A stretch of DNA of 64,000 nucleotides from Candidatus Gastranaerophilales bacterium (GTDB lineage Bacteria > Cyanobacteriota > Vampirovibrionia > Gastranaerophilales > Gastranaerophilaceae), in assembly GCA_944326465.1 (NCBI GenBank), contig CALVEB010000002.1, positions 62,001 to 126,000 on the forward strand. Direction: 5' to 3'. Both the position numbers and the translations under genes were made by a program. Below the pieces are notes generated by a model. The model had not been told where the DNA came from, did not search any database, and saw nothing but the letters and a program-made list of their open reading frames with translations. Shown here one piece after another: positions 36,670 to 46,302 of the stretch; the stretch's first letter is position 1, and each line of letters begins with the position of its first letter.

Positions 36670-36921
36670 ATGTTACCAATTGTATCAGAAGAAAATGCAG
36701 CGGCTGTATTCAGCCAGATATTCAAGGATATACCGGCATGGCGTAAAAAAATGATTCATTACATAAAAGACGAAAATCCGGAGATTAATACAGCGATAAT
36801 TGAAGCTGCAAATCATACGGATTTAGATCCGAAAGCAGTTGCACTCGGCGCGTATATGACATATTTGCTTATAGAAATTGCGATGAAAGAAACTGATGCA
36901 ATAATGAATTTTTCAGAATAA
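36670..36921 (+). CDS. Small hypothetical protein upstream of pilT
   Basis: An 83-residue acidic, helical protein with no signal peptide. The N-terminal half has WRKKMIHYIKDENPEIN and the C-terminal half a hydrophobic helix (ALGAYMTYLLIEIAM). No family recognised. An AAAGGA ribosome-binding site precedes the ATG, and pilT starts 15 bases after its stop, so an operon and perhaps a pilus-related role are likely; the latter is inference from position only. Confidence 0.7.
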   Translation: MLPIVSEENAAAVFSQIFKDIPAWRKKMIHYIKDENPEINTAIIEAANHTDLDPKAVALGAYMTYLLIEIAMKETDAIMNFSE

Positions 36922-36935
36922 ATAAGGAATTACAG

Positions 36936-37997
36936 ATGGCAATAGAAGAATTATTGGGAAGAATGGTAAAAGATGGCGGCAGTGACTTGCATATATCAAG
37001 CAATCTGCCTCCGGTCGCGCGTATTGACGGAAATTTAAAGCGTTATGACATGCCTCCTCTGACACCGGATGAGGTAGAAAACCTGCTTTTCCCTATGTTG
37101 ACAAACGAACAGAGACGGCGTCTTGAACAGGATTGGGAGTTAGATTTCTCTTATGGTGTTGAAGGCATAAGCCGTTTCAGGGTCAACTTTTATAAAGATA
37201 AAGGCAATTATGCAGCGGCATTCAGAACGATTACAGAAAAAGTGCCTTCGTTTGAACAATTAGGACTTCCAGATATTGTCAGAAAGACATCTGAAAAGCC
37301 GCGCGGTCTTGTGCTGGTAACCGGTCCTACCGGTTCCGGTAAATCAACAACTCTTGCCGCAATGATTGATTATATTAATACAACAAGATCACTGCATATA
37401 TTGACAATTGAAGACCCGATAGAATATATTCATACCTCAAAGCAAAGTATTATCCACCAGCGTGAATTGGGTATGGATACAAGGTCTTTCTCAAATGCAT
37501 TGCGTGCCGCACTCCGTGAAGACCCTGATATCATTCTTGTAGGTGAGATGCGTGACCATGAAACCATTGCACTGGCACTGACTGCAGCAGAAACAGGCCA
37601 CCTTGTTTTTGGTACATTGCACACATCTTCTGCCGCACAAACTATTGACCGTATAATCGACGTATTTCCGGAAGGGCAGCAGCAGCAAATCCGTGTTCAG
37701 CTTGCAAACTCTCTCGTTGCTGTTTTTGCACAAACACTTTTGCCTCGTTTACAGCCTAACGGAACTAAAAAAGGCCGCGTTATGGCTCAGGAAATTATGC
37801 TTGTTACACCGGCTATTTCCAACCTTATCAGAGAATCAAAAGCCGCTCAGATTTATTCAACAATACAGATGAATCAAGGTATGGGCATGCAAACGCTTGA
37901 AATGTCTCTGGCTAATTTGCATAAGGAAGGAAAAATTACCCTTGAAGATGCAATGTCACGTTCCTCCAGACCGGACGAATTAAAAAGACTTATGTAA
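36936..37997 (+). CDS. pilT: Type IV pilus retraction ATPase PilT
   Basis: Hexameric cytoplasmic ATPase that depolymerises type IV pili for twitching motility. At 353 residues it has normal length. It shows the N-terminal DGGSDLHISSNLPPVARIDG, Walker A GPTGSGKST (130-138), the Asp box with IEDPIEYIH, Walker B GEMRDHETIALALTAAETGHLV, the His box LHTSSAAQTIDRI and AQEIMLVTPAISNLIRE. Other pilus assembly genes are not adjacent; prepilin-like genes lie at 19.6 and 61 kb. Confidence 0.97.
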   Translation: MAIEELLGRMVKDGGSDLHISSNLPPVARIDGNLKRYDMPPLTPDEVENLLFPMLTNEQRRRLEQDWELDFSYGVEGISRFRVNFYKDKGNYAAAFRTITEKVPSFEQLGLPDIVRKTSEKPRGLVLVTGPTGSGKSTTLAAMIDYINTTRSLHILTIEDPIEYIHTSKQSIIHQRELGMDTRSFSNALRAALREDPDIILVGEMRDHETIALALTAAETGHLVFGTLHTSSAAQTIDRIIDVFPEGQQQQIRVQLANSLVAVFAQTLLPRLQPNGTKKGRVMAQEIMLVTPAISNLIRESKAAQIYSTIQMNQGMGMQTLEMSLANLHKEGKITLEDAMSRSSRPDELKRLM

Positions 37998-38051
37998 AAC
38001 CTCTTACCGGCTGTATCCGGCTGGCATGAATATACATACAGCAGAGTAAAG

Positions 38052-38858
38052 TTATTCTATTACTTTTACTCCATAAGGTACTGCTGAAAGATTATTCTTT
38101 ATCCAAAAACCGTTTTCTTCATTAAATTCAAGCCCGATACCGAAATAAGTTGAACCTGATCCTGACATCACAGCCTGAGGATAAAGTCTTTTTATCCGGT
38201 TTAGCTCTTCGTAATCATCAATAATTGCCCACTCAAGATCATTACTAAACAATGTTCTATTTTTATCACCGGCAGCGTGCTTTTGACTGAATTTAGTATA
38301 AGCTTCTTTTGCACTAATTCCGAGATTTAAAGGCTTGATAAGCGATACCTGAAAATCTTCAAACGGTAATTGTTCTAAAATTTCACCGCGTCCGGTTGTT
38401 TTTTGCTTGCCGCCTTCAAGACAAAAATTCAAATCAGACCCCAATCGCGAACATAAATCGTGTAATTCTATTCTATTAAACGGTTCATTAAATAACTTAT
38501 TCAAGCCGTACAATGTTCCTGCTGCGTCTGTACTTCCGCCTGCAAGGCCTGCTGATACCGGAATATGTTTTTCTATAAAAATATCTATTTTGTGCGGTGT
38601 TAAATTCGTACGCTCTGCAAATAAAAGACATGCTTTATATACAATATTCTTTTCGTCATAAGGTATCTCATCACTCGTTCCTGAAAGTTGTATTTCAAAT
38701 CTGCTGCTTTCTTTGACTGAAATCGTAAGATAATCAAACAGATTTATTGTCTGCATAATACTTTCTATATTGTGAAAACCATCCTCGCGTTTGTTTAGAA
38801 CTTTCAGGGTAAGATTGATTTTAGCGGGACATTGAATTTTTATACTATTATTGTCCAT
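38052..38858 (-). CDS. ispE: 4-diphosphocytidyl-2-C-methyl-D-erythritol kinase
   Basis: GHMP kinase of the MEP isoprenoid pathway. At 268 residues it is typical, with CPAKINLTLKVL, the ATP-binding glycine loop PVSAGLAGGSTDAAGTL, GSDLNFCL and the C-terminal VMSGSGSTYFGI. A GAGGAG ribosome-binding site sits before the ATG. It overlaps rsmA by 11 bases, the common rsmA-ispE arrangement. Confidence 0.96.
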   Translation of the reverse strand: MDNNSIKIQCPAKINLTLKVLNKREDGFHNIESIMQTINLFDYLTISVKESSRFEIQLSGTSDEIPYDEKNIVYKACLLFAERTNLTPHKIDIFIEKHIPVSAGLAGGSTDAAGTLYGLNKLFNEPFNRIELHDLCSRLGSDLNFCLEGGKQKTTGRGEILEQLPFEDFQVSLIKPLNLGISAKEAYTKFSQKHAAGDKNRTLFSNDLEWAIIDDYEELNRIKRLYPQAVMSGSGSTYFGIGLEFNEENGFWIKNNLSAVPYGVKVIE

Positions 38859-39690
38859 TCTTCAACTCCTCAGAAAGACGGCCAAACATCTCAATAGAAA
38901 GTTTTTCGCCGCGAACATTTTCGTCAAGTCCGAGTTTTTCTAATGCGTTTTTAACATTTTCTTTTGAAAAACCGCTGCTAACAAGACAATTTTTGATGTT
39001 TTTTCTGCGCTGTGAAAAGCCGGCCTTTACCGTTTTTCTGAAATGACTGTAATCAGTTAAATCAAGTAGCGGTTTTTCTCTTACAGTAAGTCTAACCAGT
39101 GCTGAATTGACCTTTGGGGCAGGATAAAATGATTTACGTCCGACGAGTTTTAACAATTCTACTTTTGCCCAAAATTGCGACAGAATAGTAAGCAAGCCAT
39201 ATTGTTTAGATGGTGAATTTTCATCTGCAACCATTCTTCGTGCTACTTCTTCCTGCACCATAAGAATTATATCCGTAATCTTGTTTCTGTTCTTGTTCTC
39301 CAAATCATCAACTTCACCAAGTAGGTGAGCAATAATCGGACTCGTTATATAATAAGGAATATTCGCAACTATTTTTATTTTACCTTCGCAAAGTTCAGAC
39401 AAATCAGTTTTTAAAATGTCCTTATGGATTATCTCAAGATTAGGCGCATTGAGTTTTTCTAATTCCTTGACAGCTTCTTCATCAAGTTCTATAGCAATAA
39501 CTTTTCGGGCATGCTTTACCAGTTGTTCGGTTACAAAACCGACACCGGGGCCTATTTCCACAACAGTATCCTCCGGCTTTATATCTGCAAAATCTATTAT
39601 AGATTCAATAATATCACCGTTTATAAGGAAGTTTTGTCCTAATCTTTTTTTTGTTCTAAAGTATCTTGCCCGTTCGAAGTAGTTCATCAT
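38848..39690 (-). CDS. rsmA: 16S rRNA (adenine1518-N6/adenine1519-N6)-dimethyltransferase
   Basis: KsgA/RsmA, which dimethylates two adjacent adenosines near the 3' end of 16S rRNA. About 280 residues. It has KKRLGQNFLINGDIIESI, the SAM-binding VVEIGPGVGFVTEQL, the catalytic NIPYYITSPII and PAPKVNSALVRL. Two ATGs (39690 and 39687) follow a TATAAT by 4 and 7 bases, with no ribosome-binding site. Confidence 0.96.
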   Translation of the reverse strand: MMNYFERARYFRTKKRLGQNFLINGDIIESIIDFADIKPEDTVVEIGPGVGFVTEQLVKHARKVIAIELDEEAVKELEKLNAPNLEIIHKDILKTDLSELCEGKIKIVANIPYYITSPIIAHLLGEVDDLENKNRNKITDIILMVQEEVARRMVADENSPSKQYGLLTILSQFWAKVELLKLVGRKSFYPAPKVNSALVRLTVREKPLLDLTDYSHFRKTVKAGFSQRRKNIKNCLVSSGFSKENVKNALEKLGLDENVRGEKLSIEMFGRLSEELKNGQ

Positions 39691-39780
39691 ACTAATTATA
39701 ATACCACACACAGGTAAATGTTTTACATAATTTTCTCTGTTAATTTTTATTTGTTATAATTAACGAGAACGGGGGTAAAA

Positions 39781-41115
39781 GTGAGCAACGTAAAAACAGA
39801 AGAAAAATTAGAAAAAAGAGATCTTATCAAACTTTTTATGCGCGGATGTAAACCTGCCGCAATGCATAAAACAGGAATAGAATATGAACGCTTGCCTGTA
39901 TTTGAAGTGACTTCAAAAGCAGCAGATTACAGTTCCGAATTTGGTATATGTAATTTTCTCCGTGCATTTGCAAGAGAAGAAAATTGGGATTATATAACTG
40001 ACGATTATAATATTATCGGGCTTAAACAGGGACACGATACAATTACACTTGAACCCGGCTGCCAGATAGAATTGAGCATAGAACCTCAATTTATGATATC
40101 AGATTTAGAAAAGAAAATTAACTCTTTAAATTCTAAAATGTCTCCTATATTGAAAAAATCAGGAATAACTTTACTTAATTACGGTGTTTCACCGCTTTCC
40201 ACACATAAATCAATAAATCTCATCCCTAAAAAACGTTATAAACTTATGGCAAAATATTTGTGGGGCATATTATCAGATGTAATGATGCGTGAAACAGCAG
40301 GGATTCAGGCATGCTTTGATTTTGAAAGTGAAGAAGATGCCATAAAAAAATTCCGTATTGCCAATAAACTCGTGCCATTTATGACTGCAATATTTGCCAA
40401 TTCACCTATAAGAGGCGGAGTCGAAACAGGATACAAAAGTTTCCGCGCCCTCAGCTGGCTTAACACAGATAACGACAGATGCGGGTTTGTGGGGCAGATT
40501 GATGATAATTTTTCGTTTGAGGATTATATTGATTATGTTCTGCAAACTCCTATGATATTTATTAACCGTGACGGAAAAACAATTGATATTAACGGAAAAA
40601 TTAACTTTGAAGAATTTATGGAAAAAGGCTTTGAGGGGTTTGAAGCAACTGTTGAAGACTTTGAACTGCAGGCTAATCTTTATTTTCCGGAAGTCCGATT
40701 ACGGAATTTTGTTGAGATACGTAACCACGACTGCGTAAATAAAGGTTTTCAATACGCAATGCTTGCTATATATAAAGGTATACTATATAACCGCGATGCC
40801 CGCAGAGAAACAGAAGAACTTTTTAAAGATTTTTCATACAGAGATTTTGCAGAATTGCGTTATAATGTCCCGAAAAATGCGCTTAATTCAAAAATCAAAA
40901 ATTATACAGCCGCAGATATTGCAAAAGAGATTTTATATATAGCAGAAAAAGCACTTATTGAAGAAAATAACGGTGAAGAAAACTATCTGGATTCTCTGAA
41001 AGAACTCACTATGTACGGCGTCACTCCTGCTGATATAATTATCAGAAACTGGAACGGAAATTGGAATAAAGATATTAAAAAATTGATAAACTATGTTAAA
41101 AGTGATAATTATTAA
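39781..41115 (+). CDS. gshA: Glutamate--cysteine ligase (GCS2 type)
   Basis: ATP-dependent ligation of glutamate and cysteine, the first step of glutathione or gamma-glutamylcysteine synthesis. A 444-residue enzyme of the EgtA/plant-like GCS2 family. It shows HKTGIEYERLPVF (the glutamate-binding EhE-like region), IGLKQGHDTITLEPGCQIELS, FAREENW, ANSPIRGG and RNHDCVN. The start is GTG with GGGGG upstream. No gshB is adjacent, so the end product may be gamma-glutamylcysteine or a thiol other than glutathione. It lies just upstream of adhE but has a separate promoter region. Confidence 0.9.
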   Translation: MSNVKTEEKLEKRDLIKLFMRGCKPAAMHKTGIEYERLPVFEVTSKAADYSSEFGICNFLRAFAREENWDYITDDYNIIGLKQGHDTITLEPGCQIELSIEPQFMISDLEKKINSLNSKMSPILKKSGITLLNYGVSPLSTHKSINLIPKKRYKLMAKYLWGILSDVMMRETAGIQACFDFESEEDAIKKFRIANKLVPFMTAIFANSPIRGGVETGYKSFRALSWLNTDNDRCGFVGQIDDNFSFEDYIDYVLQTPMIFINRDGKTIDINGKINFEEFMEKGFEGFEATVEDFELQANLYFPEVRLRNFVEIRNHDCVNKGFQYAMLAIYKGILYNRDARRETEELFKDFSYRDFAELRYNVPKNALNSKIKNYTAADIAKEILYIAEKALIEENNGEENYLDSLKELTMYGVTPADIIIRNWNGNWNKDIKKLINYVKSDNY

Positions 41116-41143
41116 AATTCTATAAAGATTGTAAAAAATACAC

Positions 41144-41172
41144 TTGCTTTTTTGTTGTATTTGTTTTAGAAT
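41144..41172 (+). promoter_or_regulatory. adhE promoter
   Basis: TTGCTT (41144-41149) and TAGAAT (41167-41172) are separated by exactly 17 bases, 83 bases before the adhE ATG. Transcription would start near 41179, inside the palindrome at 41177-41195. Confidence 0.65.
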
Positions 41173-41176
41173 GTAA

Positions 41177-41195
41177 TTGTGAAATAAATCACGAA
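41177..41195 (+). promoter_or_regulatory. Rex- or Crp-like operator at the adhE transcription start
   Basis: TTGTGA-AATAAA-TCACGAA forms a near-perfect palindrome, directly downstream of the -10 box and covering the predicted transcription start, which is a position typical of a repressor. The half-sites resemble the Rex redox repressor consensus (TTGTGAA/TTCACAA) and also the Crp consensus (TGTGA-N6-TCACA). Redox control of adhE by Rex is known in many fermenters; the assignment here is inference. Confidence 0.5.
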
Positions 41196-41254
41196 TAACT
41201 AAAGTTTATTATGCGGTTTTTTAAACAATTTGTAAGTTATAAAAGGAGAAACTT

Positions 41255-43927
41255 ATGACAACAAAAAGCAAAAAGACAGTAGAAAAACTGGAAAAGGTGT
41301 TAAACACCACATCAACAGTTGAAACTGCCGAACAATTGGAATTGTTAATTGAACGGGTAAAAAAAGCGCAAAAAATATATGCAACATTTACCCAGGAACA
41401 GGTGGATGCAATCTTTAAAGCAGCTGCAACAGCAGCAGACAAAGCACGTATTCCGCTTGCAAGAATGGCTGTAGAAGAAACAGGTATGGGTGTATTGGAA
41501 GACAAAATTATTAAAAACCACTTTGCTTCAGAATACATTTATAACAAACACAAAAACGCTAAAACTTGCGGCATTATCAAAGAAGACAGAACAAACGGTA
41601 TTAAGATTGTTGCAGACCCGTTAGGTGTTATTGCCGGTATTGTTCCGACAACTAACCCGACATCAACTGCAATTTTTAAATCATTAATTGCCTTGAAAAC
41701 AAGAAACGGTATTATCTTTTCACCACACCCTAGAGCTACAAAATGTACAATTGCAGCAGCAAAAGTTGTTTTGGAAGCAGCAGTTAAAGCAGGGGCTCCG
41801 GAAGATATTATCGGCTGGATCGATGTTCCGTCAATTGAATTGTCAAATCAATTAATGAAACACCACGACATAGCTTGTATCCTTGCAACAGGCGGCCCTG
41901 GCATGGTTAAAGCAGCATATTCATCAGGTAACCCTGCTTTAGGTGTAGGCCCTGGTAACGCTGCAGCAGTTATTGATGAAACCGCTGATATTAAAATGGC
42001 TGTATCTTCAATACTTATGTCAAAAACTTTTGATAACGGTATGATTTGTGCATCAGAACAATCAGTTATCGTAGTAGATAAAGTTTACGAAGAAGTTAAA
42101 AAAGAATTTATCTATAGAGGCGCATATCTTTTGAGTGCGGCTGATGAAAAGAAACTTATTGCACTTCCTTTCATCGACCCTAAACGCGGCACGGCTCATC
42201 CGGCTATCGTTGGTCAAAAAGCAAGTAAGATTGCTGAATTAGCAGGTTTTGAAGTTCCGGAAACTTCAAAAATTCTGTTAGCTGAAAGACCGTCTGTTGA
42301 CTGGGAAGATCCGTTCTCAAGAGAAAAATTATCACCAATCCTTACAATGTATAAGGCAAAAGATTTTGAAGAAGCAACAGAAATGACTTATGAACTCGTT
42401 TCAAAAGGCGGCGCAGGCCACTCTGCAGACCTTTACACTGATACACGTCATCAGGAAAGAGTTGACAAGTTTGCTGAAAAAATGCCGGCTTGCCGTGTAC
42501 TGATTAATTCACCTTCAGCACAGGGCGGTATCGGTGATTTATATAACTTTAAATTAGAACCATCACTTTCACTGGGTTGTGGTTCATGGGGTAAAAACGC
42601 TATATCAGGCAACATTGGCGTTGAAAATTTATTGAACTACAAAACAGTTGCCGAAAGGAGAGAAAATATGCTCTGGTTCAAAGTTCCGCCTAAAGTTTAC
42701 TTCAAAAGAGGTGCTATTGACTTAGCTCTTCGTGAACTCCAAGGTAAAAAACGTGCATTTATTGTAACAGACAGATTCTTGTTCAATTCAGGTGCCGTTT
42801 ACAATATTACTAACGTGTTGGATGAAATCGGTATTGATTATCAAATCTTCTTTGATGTTAAACCGGATCCTACATTGTCAACAATCAATCAGGCAATGGA
42901 TATCATCAGACCTTATGAACCGGATGTAATTATTTCACTCGGCGGCGGTTCACCTATGGATGCTGCAAAAATCATGTGGTTAATGTATGAACAACCTGAT
43001 ACAGTATTTGAAGATATCTCTATGAGATTTATGGATATCAGAAAGAGAATCTGCCGTATACCTGAATTAGGCAAAAAAGCAACAATGGTGGCTATCCCGA
43101 CAACATCAGGTACAGGTTCAGAAGTAACTCCGTTTGCTATTATTACAGATGACGAAACTCACGTAAAATATGCAATTGCAGATTACGCTCTGACACCTAA
43201 TATGGCAATCATCGATCCTAACTTTGTTGACGGTATGCCAAAAGGCTTAACAGCAGCATCAGGTATCGACGCATTAGTTCACTCAATTGAAGCTTATGTA
43301 TCAGCAATGGCTACAAACTTCACAAACTCTAATGCATTAGAAGCTACAAAACTGGTATTCAGATACTTAGAAAGATCATACACAGAAGGTGCAAACGATC
43401 CTGTAGCAAGAGAAAAAATGCACTATGCAGCAACCATTGCAGGTATGGCATTTGCAAACGCATTCTTAGGATTGTGCCACTCAATGGCTCACAAACTGGG
43501 TGCTATGTTCAACATTCCTCACGGTGTTGCAAACGCATTGTTAATCAGACAGGTAATCAAATACAATGCAGTTGATTGTCCGAAAAAACAATGTATCTTC
43601 CCTCAATACAAGTTCCCTAATGCAAAATCTAAATATGCACAAATTGCGGACGAACTTGGTTTAGGCGGTAAGAATGACGATGAAAAAGTTGCATTGTTAA
43701 TCGAAGCGGTAGATAAACTGATGAAATCAGTTAACCTTCCAAATTCAATCAAAGACTTTGGCGTAACAGAAGCAGACTTCAACGCTAAGTTAGATGAAAT
43801 GGTTGAACTCGCATTTGATGACCAATGTACAGGTGCAAACCCTGCATATCCGTTAATGGAAGATATCAAAGCAATTTATATCGACGCATTCAACGGTGTT
43901 GTAAGAGATTACTATCCTGCAAAATAA
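41255..43927 (+). CDS. adhE: Bifunctional aldehyde-alcohol dehydrogenase
   Basis: Converts acetyl-CoA to acetaldehyde and then ethanol, regenerating NAD+. At 890 residues it is full length. The N-terminal aldehyde dehydrogenase half has the catalytic Cys265 in [10 protein letters not shown]. The C-terminal iron-dependent alcohol dehydrogenase half begins near residue 470 ([16 protein letters not shown]) with the NAD site [13 protein letters not shown] and the iron-ligand region [19 protein letters not shown] strong AAAAGGAGA ribosome-binding site and its own promoter, operator and terminator mark it as a highly expressed single-gene unit. It indicates ethanol-type fermentation. Confidence 0.97.
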   Translation: MTTKSKKTVEKLEKVLNTTSTVETAEQLELLIERVKKAQKIYATFTQEQVDAIFKAAATAADKARIPLARMAVEETGMGVLEDKIIKNHFASEYIYNKHKNAKTCGIIKEDRTNGIKIVADPLGVIAGIVPTTNPTSTAIFKSLIALKTRNGIIFSPHPRATKCTIAAAKVVLEAAVKAGAPEDIIGWIDVPSIELSNQLMKHHDIACILATGGPGMVKAAYSSGNPALGVGPGNAAAVIDETADIKMAVSSILMSKTFDNGMICASEQSVIVVDKVYEEVKKEFIYRGAYLLSAADEKKLIALPFIDPKRGTAHPAIVGQKASKIAELAGFEVPETSKILLAERPSVDWEDPFSREKLSPILTMYKAKDFEEATEMTYELVSKGGAGHSADLYTDTRHQERVDKFAEKMPACRVLINSPSAQGGIGDLYNFKLEPSLSLGCGSWGKNAISGNIGVENLLNYKTVAERRENMLWFKVPPKVYFKRGAIDLALRELQGKKRAFIVTDRFLFNSGAVYNITNVLDEIGIDYQIFFDVKPDPTLSTINQAMDIIRPYEPDVIISLGGGSPMDAAKIMWLMYEQPDTVFEDISMRFMDIRKRICRIPELGKKATMVAIPTTSGTGSEVTPFAIITDDETHVKYAIADYALTPNMAIIDPNFVDGMPKGLTAASGIDALVHSIEAYVSAMATNFTNSNALEATKLVFRYLERSYTEGANDPVAREKMHYAATIAGMAFANAFLGLCHSMAHKLGAMFNIPHGVANALLIRQVIKYNAVDCPKKQCIFPQYKFPNAKSKYAQIADELGLGGKNDDEKVALLIEAVDKLMKSVNLPNSIKDFGVTEADFNAKLDEMVELAFDDQCTGANPAYPLMEDIKAIYIDAFNGVVRDYYPAK

Positions 43928-43947
43928 GCGGAAAAGTAGAAATTTAG

Positions 43948-43982
43948 CAGGGCGGGATTTAATAATCCCGCCCTGTTTTTTT
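43948..43982 (+). terminator. Rho-independent terminator of adhE
   Basis: CAGGGCGGGATT (43948-43959), TAAT, AATCCCGCCCTG (43964-43975): a perfect 12-bp stem followed by seven T residues. The 190 bases between it and the tmRNA terminator hold no credible gene. Confidence 0.95.
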
Positions 43983-44169
43983 GATTGACAAGCAGGATTG
44001 TCATTGGAATAATCAGTCCGAAAATTTTATGCAGTCTCGCCGGTACAACTTTAGTTTCAGAAAACGATGGCAGATTTTCAGGCGGACAATGGAAATACCG
44101 GCATCTAAAGAATTGTTTTTTTTACATTTTTCACAGTTAAAAGCCTTCATTATTCTGAAAATATTACAT

Positions 44170-44193
44170 CAAAAAAGAGCGCCAATGCGCTCT
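44170..44193 (-). terminator. Rho-independent terminator of tmRNA
   Basis: Minus strand AGAGCGC, ATTG, GCGCTCT, followed by a T run (44176-44171). A 7-bp perfect GC-rich stem 12 bases past the tmRNA CCA end. Confidence 0.9.
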
Positions 44194-44204
44194 ATAATTA
44201 TATT

Positions 44205-44610
44205 TGGTGGAGACGGTGGGAATTGCACCCACGTCCAAAATGGATTCCCATAAACCTCTACGTGTGTAGATATTTATTCGCTCAATTAACTCAGGAAATA
44301 TCACTACCCGTACAAGTTAATCCAAGGTTTTATTTCAGGGAAACTCTAAACCCCTGACGGTTTTCTTGATACGTCTACCGTCATCAACGTACTGCCGCTT
44401 GCATAATTGACCCGTATAACCGGCAAGCTGGGCTATATGAGTAGCTATTCATCGGAAAGACTTACGCTGCTAAAGCATACGCTCTAGAGAAGTCTGCTTC
44501 GATTACATTATTTTTAGCATTTAATTTGGTTTGCTCGTTGATAACCGTGAACAGCGCACGGACACGCAATCTATGACAACCAATCATCCTGTCAAATCTA
44601 AAACGTCCCC
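44205..44610 (-). ncRNA. ssrA: Transfer-messenger RNA (one-piece)
   Basis: Rescues stalled ribosomes and tags proteins for degradation. On the minus strand it begins GGGGACG and ends CGTCTCC-ACCA, forming the tRNA-like acceptor, and has the T-arm GGGAATTGCACCC. The tag reading frame ends with GCTTTAGCAGCGTAA. With a GCT resume codon the predicted tag is AKNNVIEADFSRAYALAA. The YALAA end is the usual degradation signal. The resume codon position is inferred. The promoter lies about 65-95 bases upstream, so the precursor has a 5' leader to be removed. Confidence 0.95.
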
Positions 44611-44674
44611 ACGTTCGCTTTGTAAAAACTAACGTGAATTTTGCTATTTGCTAGTTTTCAATGTGCTTAATTCC

Positions 44675-44703
44675 ATTATAACTCATTGTTTTCTAAATTT
44701 CAA
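44675..44703 (-). promoter_or_regulatory. tmRNA promoter
   Basis: On the minus strand TTGAAA (44703-44698) and TATAAT (44680-44675) are separated by 17 bases. The -10 is perfect. Transcription would start near 44668, about 58 bases before the mature 5' end. Confidence 0.75.
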
Positions 44704-44723
44704 CCCCCGCATACAAAAAACTT

Positions 44724-45125
44724 TTAATGTATCTGAAAGACACATTTTGAACAGTGGGCTTTCGGTTCTACGACCAGATTGTCTTCTAAATCGTACATCT
44801 GCACAATTCTTGTCACAAGCGGGGCTCCGCATTTAGGACATTTCAAGCCGCCGGAACCCTTTAATATCAATTCTTTCAAGCTTTCAATAATCTGCGGTGA
44901 TACTAAATCCGTACTTATATCTTTTTCGTAAACCCTTATTTCTTCAGGATGACAACGCAAGCCTTTCGCCAGATTTTGACGCACTGTGACCGCTAAAAAC
45001 AATTCCTTGCCGGCTTCTATCTCTTCAATTGTGTTTAAATCAAGGTTAGAACGTTTTGCAAGTCCTGACGGTGACAAGCCCAGTTTATCTCTTCTTTTTT
45101 GAACAAATTGTGCTAATGTTTCCAT
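44724..45125 (-). CDS. XRE-family regulator with C-terminal zinc ribbon
   Basis: A 133-residue protein. The N-terminal ~65 residues form a Cro/C1-type helix-turn-helix (FVQKRRDKLGLSPSGLAKRSNLDLNTIEEIEAG). After a linker the C-terminal part has CPKC (about 96-99) and CSKC (about 126-129), the four-Cys arrangement of a zinc ribbon. Likely a DNA-binding regulator; target unknown. It lies between tmRNA and the lipoprotein-like pair, upstream of the tmRNA promoter and in the same direction. Confidence 0.88.
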   Translation of the reverse strand: METLAQFVQKRRDKLGLSPSGLAKRSNLDLNTIEEIEAGKELFLAVTVRQNLAKGLRCHPEEIRVYEKDISTDLVSPQIIESLKELILKGSGGLKCPKCGAPLVTRIVQMYDLEDNLVVEPKAHCSKCVFQIH

Positions 45126-45140
45126 AGCTAAATTATATGC

Positions 45141-45173
45141 AAAAAGTCCCCTTTATTCAAGAGGACTTTTTTT
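45141..45173 (-). terminator. Terminator of the 45190-46107 gene
   Basis: AAAAAGTCC (45141-45149) pairs with GGACTTTTT (45163-45171), with three further CTT/AAG pairs after a mismatch, and T tracts on both sides. It can act in both directions; the minus-strand gene ends 17 bases away. Confidence 0.75.
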
Positions 45174-45189
45174 ATATTCATTCCTGTGT

Positions 45190-46107
45190 TTATTTTTCAG
45201 GGTTTGCTAATACCATTTTGGCTTCTGACCATGCGTATGAATCTTCATAGCCGCTGTCGGTAAACAAGTTTTCATAGAAACTTATACCTTCATCAGTACT
45301 TTTTTCTAAGTATCCGATAGGATTTAAATTCATGTTTTCATCATATTCAGAAATAAGATTTTCGCCGTTTTGCATATTTGTTGAACAAATTTTTGCAACT
45401 TCCTGCCATTCAATAGGGCTGCTTGGTTTTACACCGACAACAGGGGCTTTTGAAATTTCACCGGCAACCCCGCGGCCATAATCTATTGAGTATTCAATAC
45501 GATTGTATTTTACTTGAGGATTGTTAGGATCTTCTGAATAATCCTGTGCTCTGTCGATAAACACCATTTTTTCTTCTGATGATGCTTTACCGTCAAATAC
45601 TAAATCGTGTGCTGTCGAATTCCATTGATCATAAGCGGTAATTCTGACAGGGATTTTGCCTTCGCCTTCAAAATCAAAATCCAGATTTTTACCGTGCTCA
45701 ACGAGTGAATCTGCTACCTCTGATTTGTAATCAGGTTTTAAATAAGTTGTATCCCCCGGTAAAACAATAGTAATAGTATCACGTACAGTATCACCAGGAA
45801 TAGGTTTTTCTATAATCATAGTGTCAGGTTTAATAGGACACGGACGTAGATTTACATTTACTTCGGTAGTTGATTCGTGATTAAAGCTGAAATTAGGATC
45901 ATCATCACAGCTTACAGCCATGGAGCCTGTTCCCAATATAGCTAACATTCCTATTGCCATATTGCGTAATGCTTTTGCACCGTCTTTTGATATTACAACA
46001 TTTTGCTGCGGTGAGTTTTGCTGAGGTGTTTTAGCAGGTAAATTATTTGCCGATTTTGAAACCGGTTTACTGCCTGTGAAATTTACACCATTTAATTTTT
46101 CAATCAT
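45190..46107 (-). CDS. Lipoprotein-like exported protein with FTG N-terminus, paralogue A
   Basis: A 305-residue protein, no family recognised. The N-terminus MIEKLNGVNFTGSK is polar and not a normal signal peptide. A Gln/Pro-rich linker leads to a hydrophobic segment (about residues 49-65, NMAIGMLAILGTGSMAVS) ending at Cys67 followed by Asp residues, which looks like a lipobox placed unusually far from the start. Next is a Pro/Asp/Thr-rich stalk with PGDTVRDT and PGDTTYLKPDY, then a globular domain (about 135-305) containing ITAYDQWNSTAHDLVFDGKAS. The whole protein after residue 100 aligns with its neighbour at 46303. It has its own terminator. Confidence 0.8.
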   Translation of the reverse strand: MIEKLNGVNFTGSKPVSKSANNLPAKTPQQNSPQQNVVISKDGAKALRNMAIGMLAILGTGSMAVSCDDDPNFSFNHESTTEVNVNLRPCPIKPDTMIIEKPIPGDTVRDTITIVLPGDTTYLKPDYKSEVADSLVEHGKNLDFDFEGEGKIPVRITAYDQWNSTAHDLVFDGKASSEEKMVFIDRAQDYSEDPNNPQVKYNRIEYSIDYGRGVAGEISKAPVVGVKPSSPIEWQEVAKICSTNMQNGENLISEYDENMNLNPIGYLEKSTDEGISFYENLFTDSGYEDSYAWSEAKMVLANPEK

Positions 46108-46200
46108 TTTATTCTAAACCTCCAATTATAAGTATGCAATTTAAAAGTCGAAAATTTATAAATTTGCTAGTTGTCGGAACTAAATTATAACACAAATCCT

Positions 46201-46226
46201 AAAAAGCTTGCAATAATAAGCTTTTT
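46201..46226. terminator. Bidirectional terminator between the paralogues
   Basis: AAAAAGCTT (46201-46209), GCAATAAT, AAGCTTTTT (46218-46226): a perfect 9-bp stem flanked by A and T tracts. It ends the transcript of the 46303-47349 gene, so the two paralogues are expressed separately. Confidence 0.75.
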
Positions 46227-46302
46227 CAACGAAAATCGCCTTTACAAAAATTAATACAATTCTCATAAAGACGATTTTTCGGCTATATTTTAGTGTAAAA
46301 AA

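Noticed and set aside
43981-44253. Open frame between adhE and tmRNA
   Set aside because: It starts inside the adhE terminator's T run and runs into the tmRNA 3' end; no ribosome-binding site.
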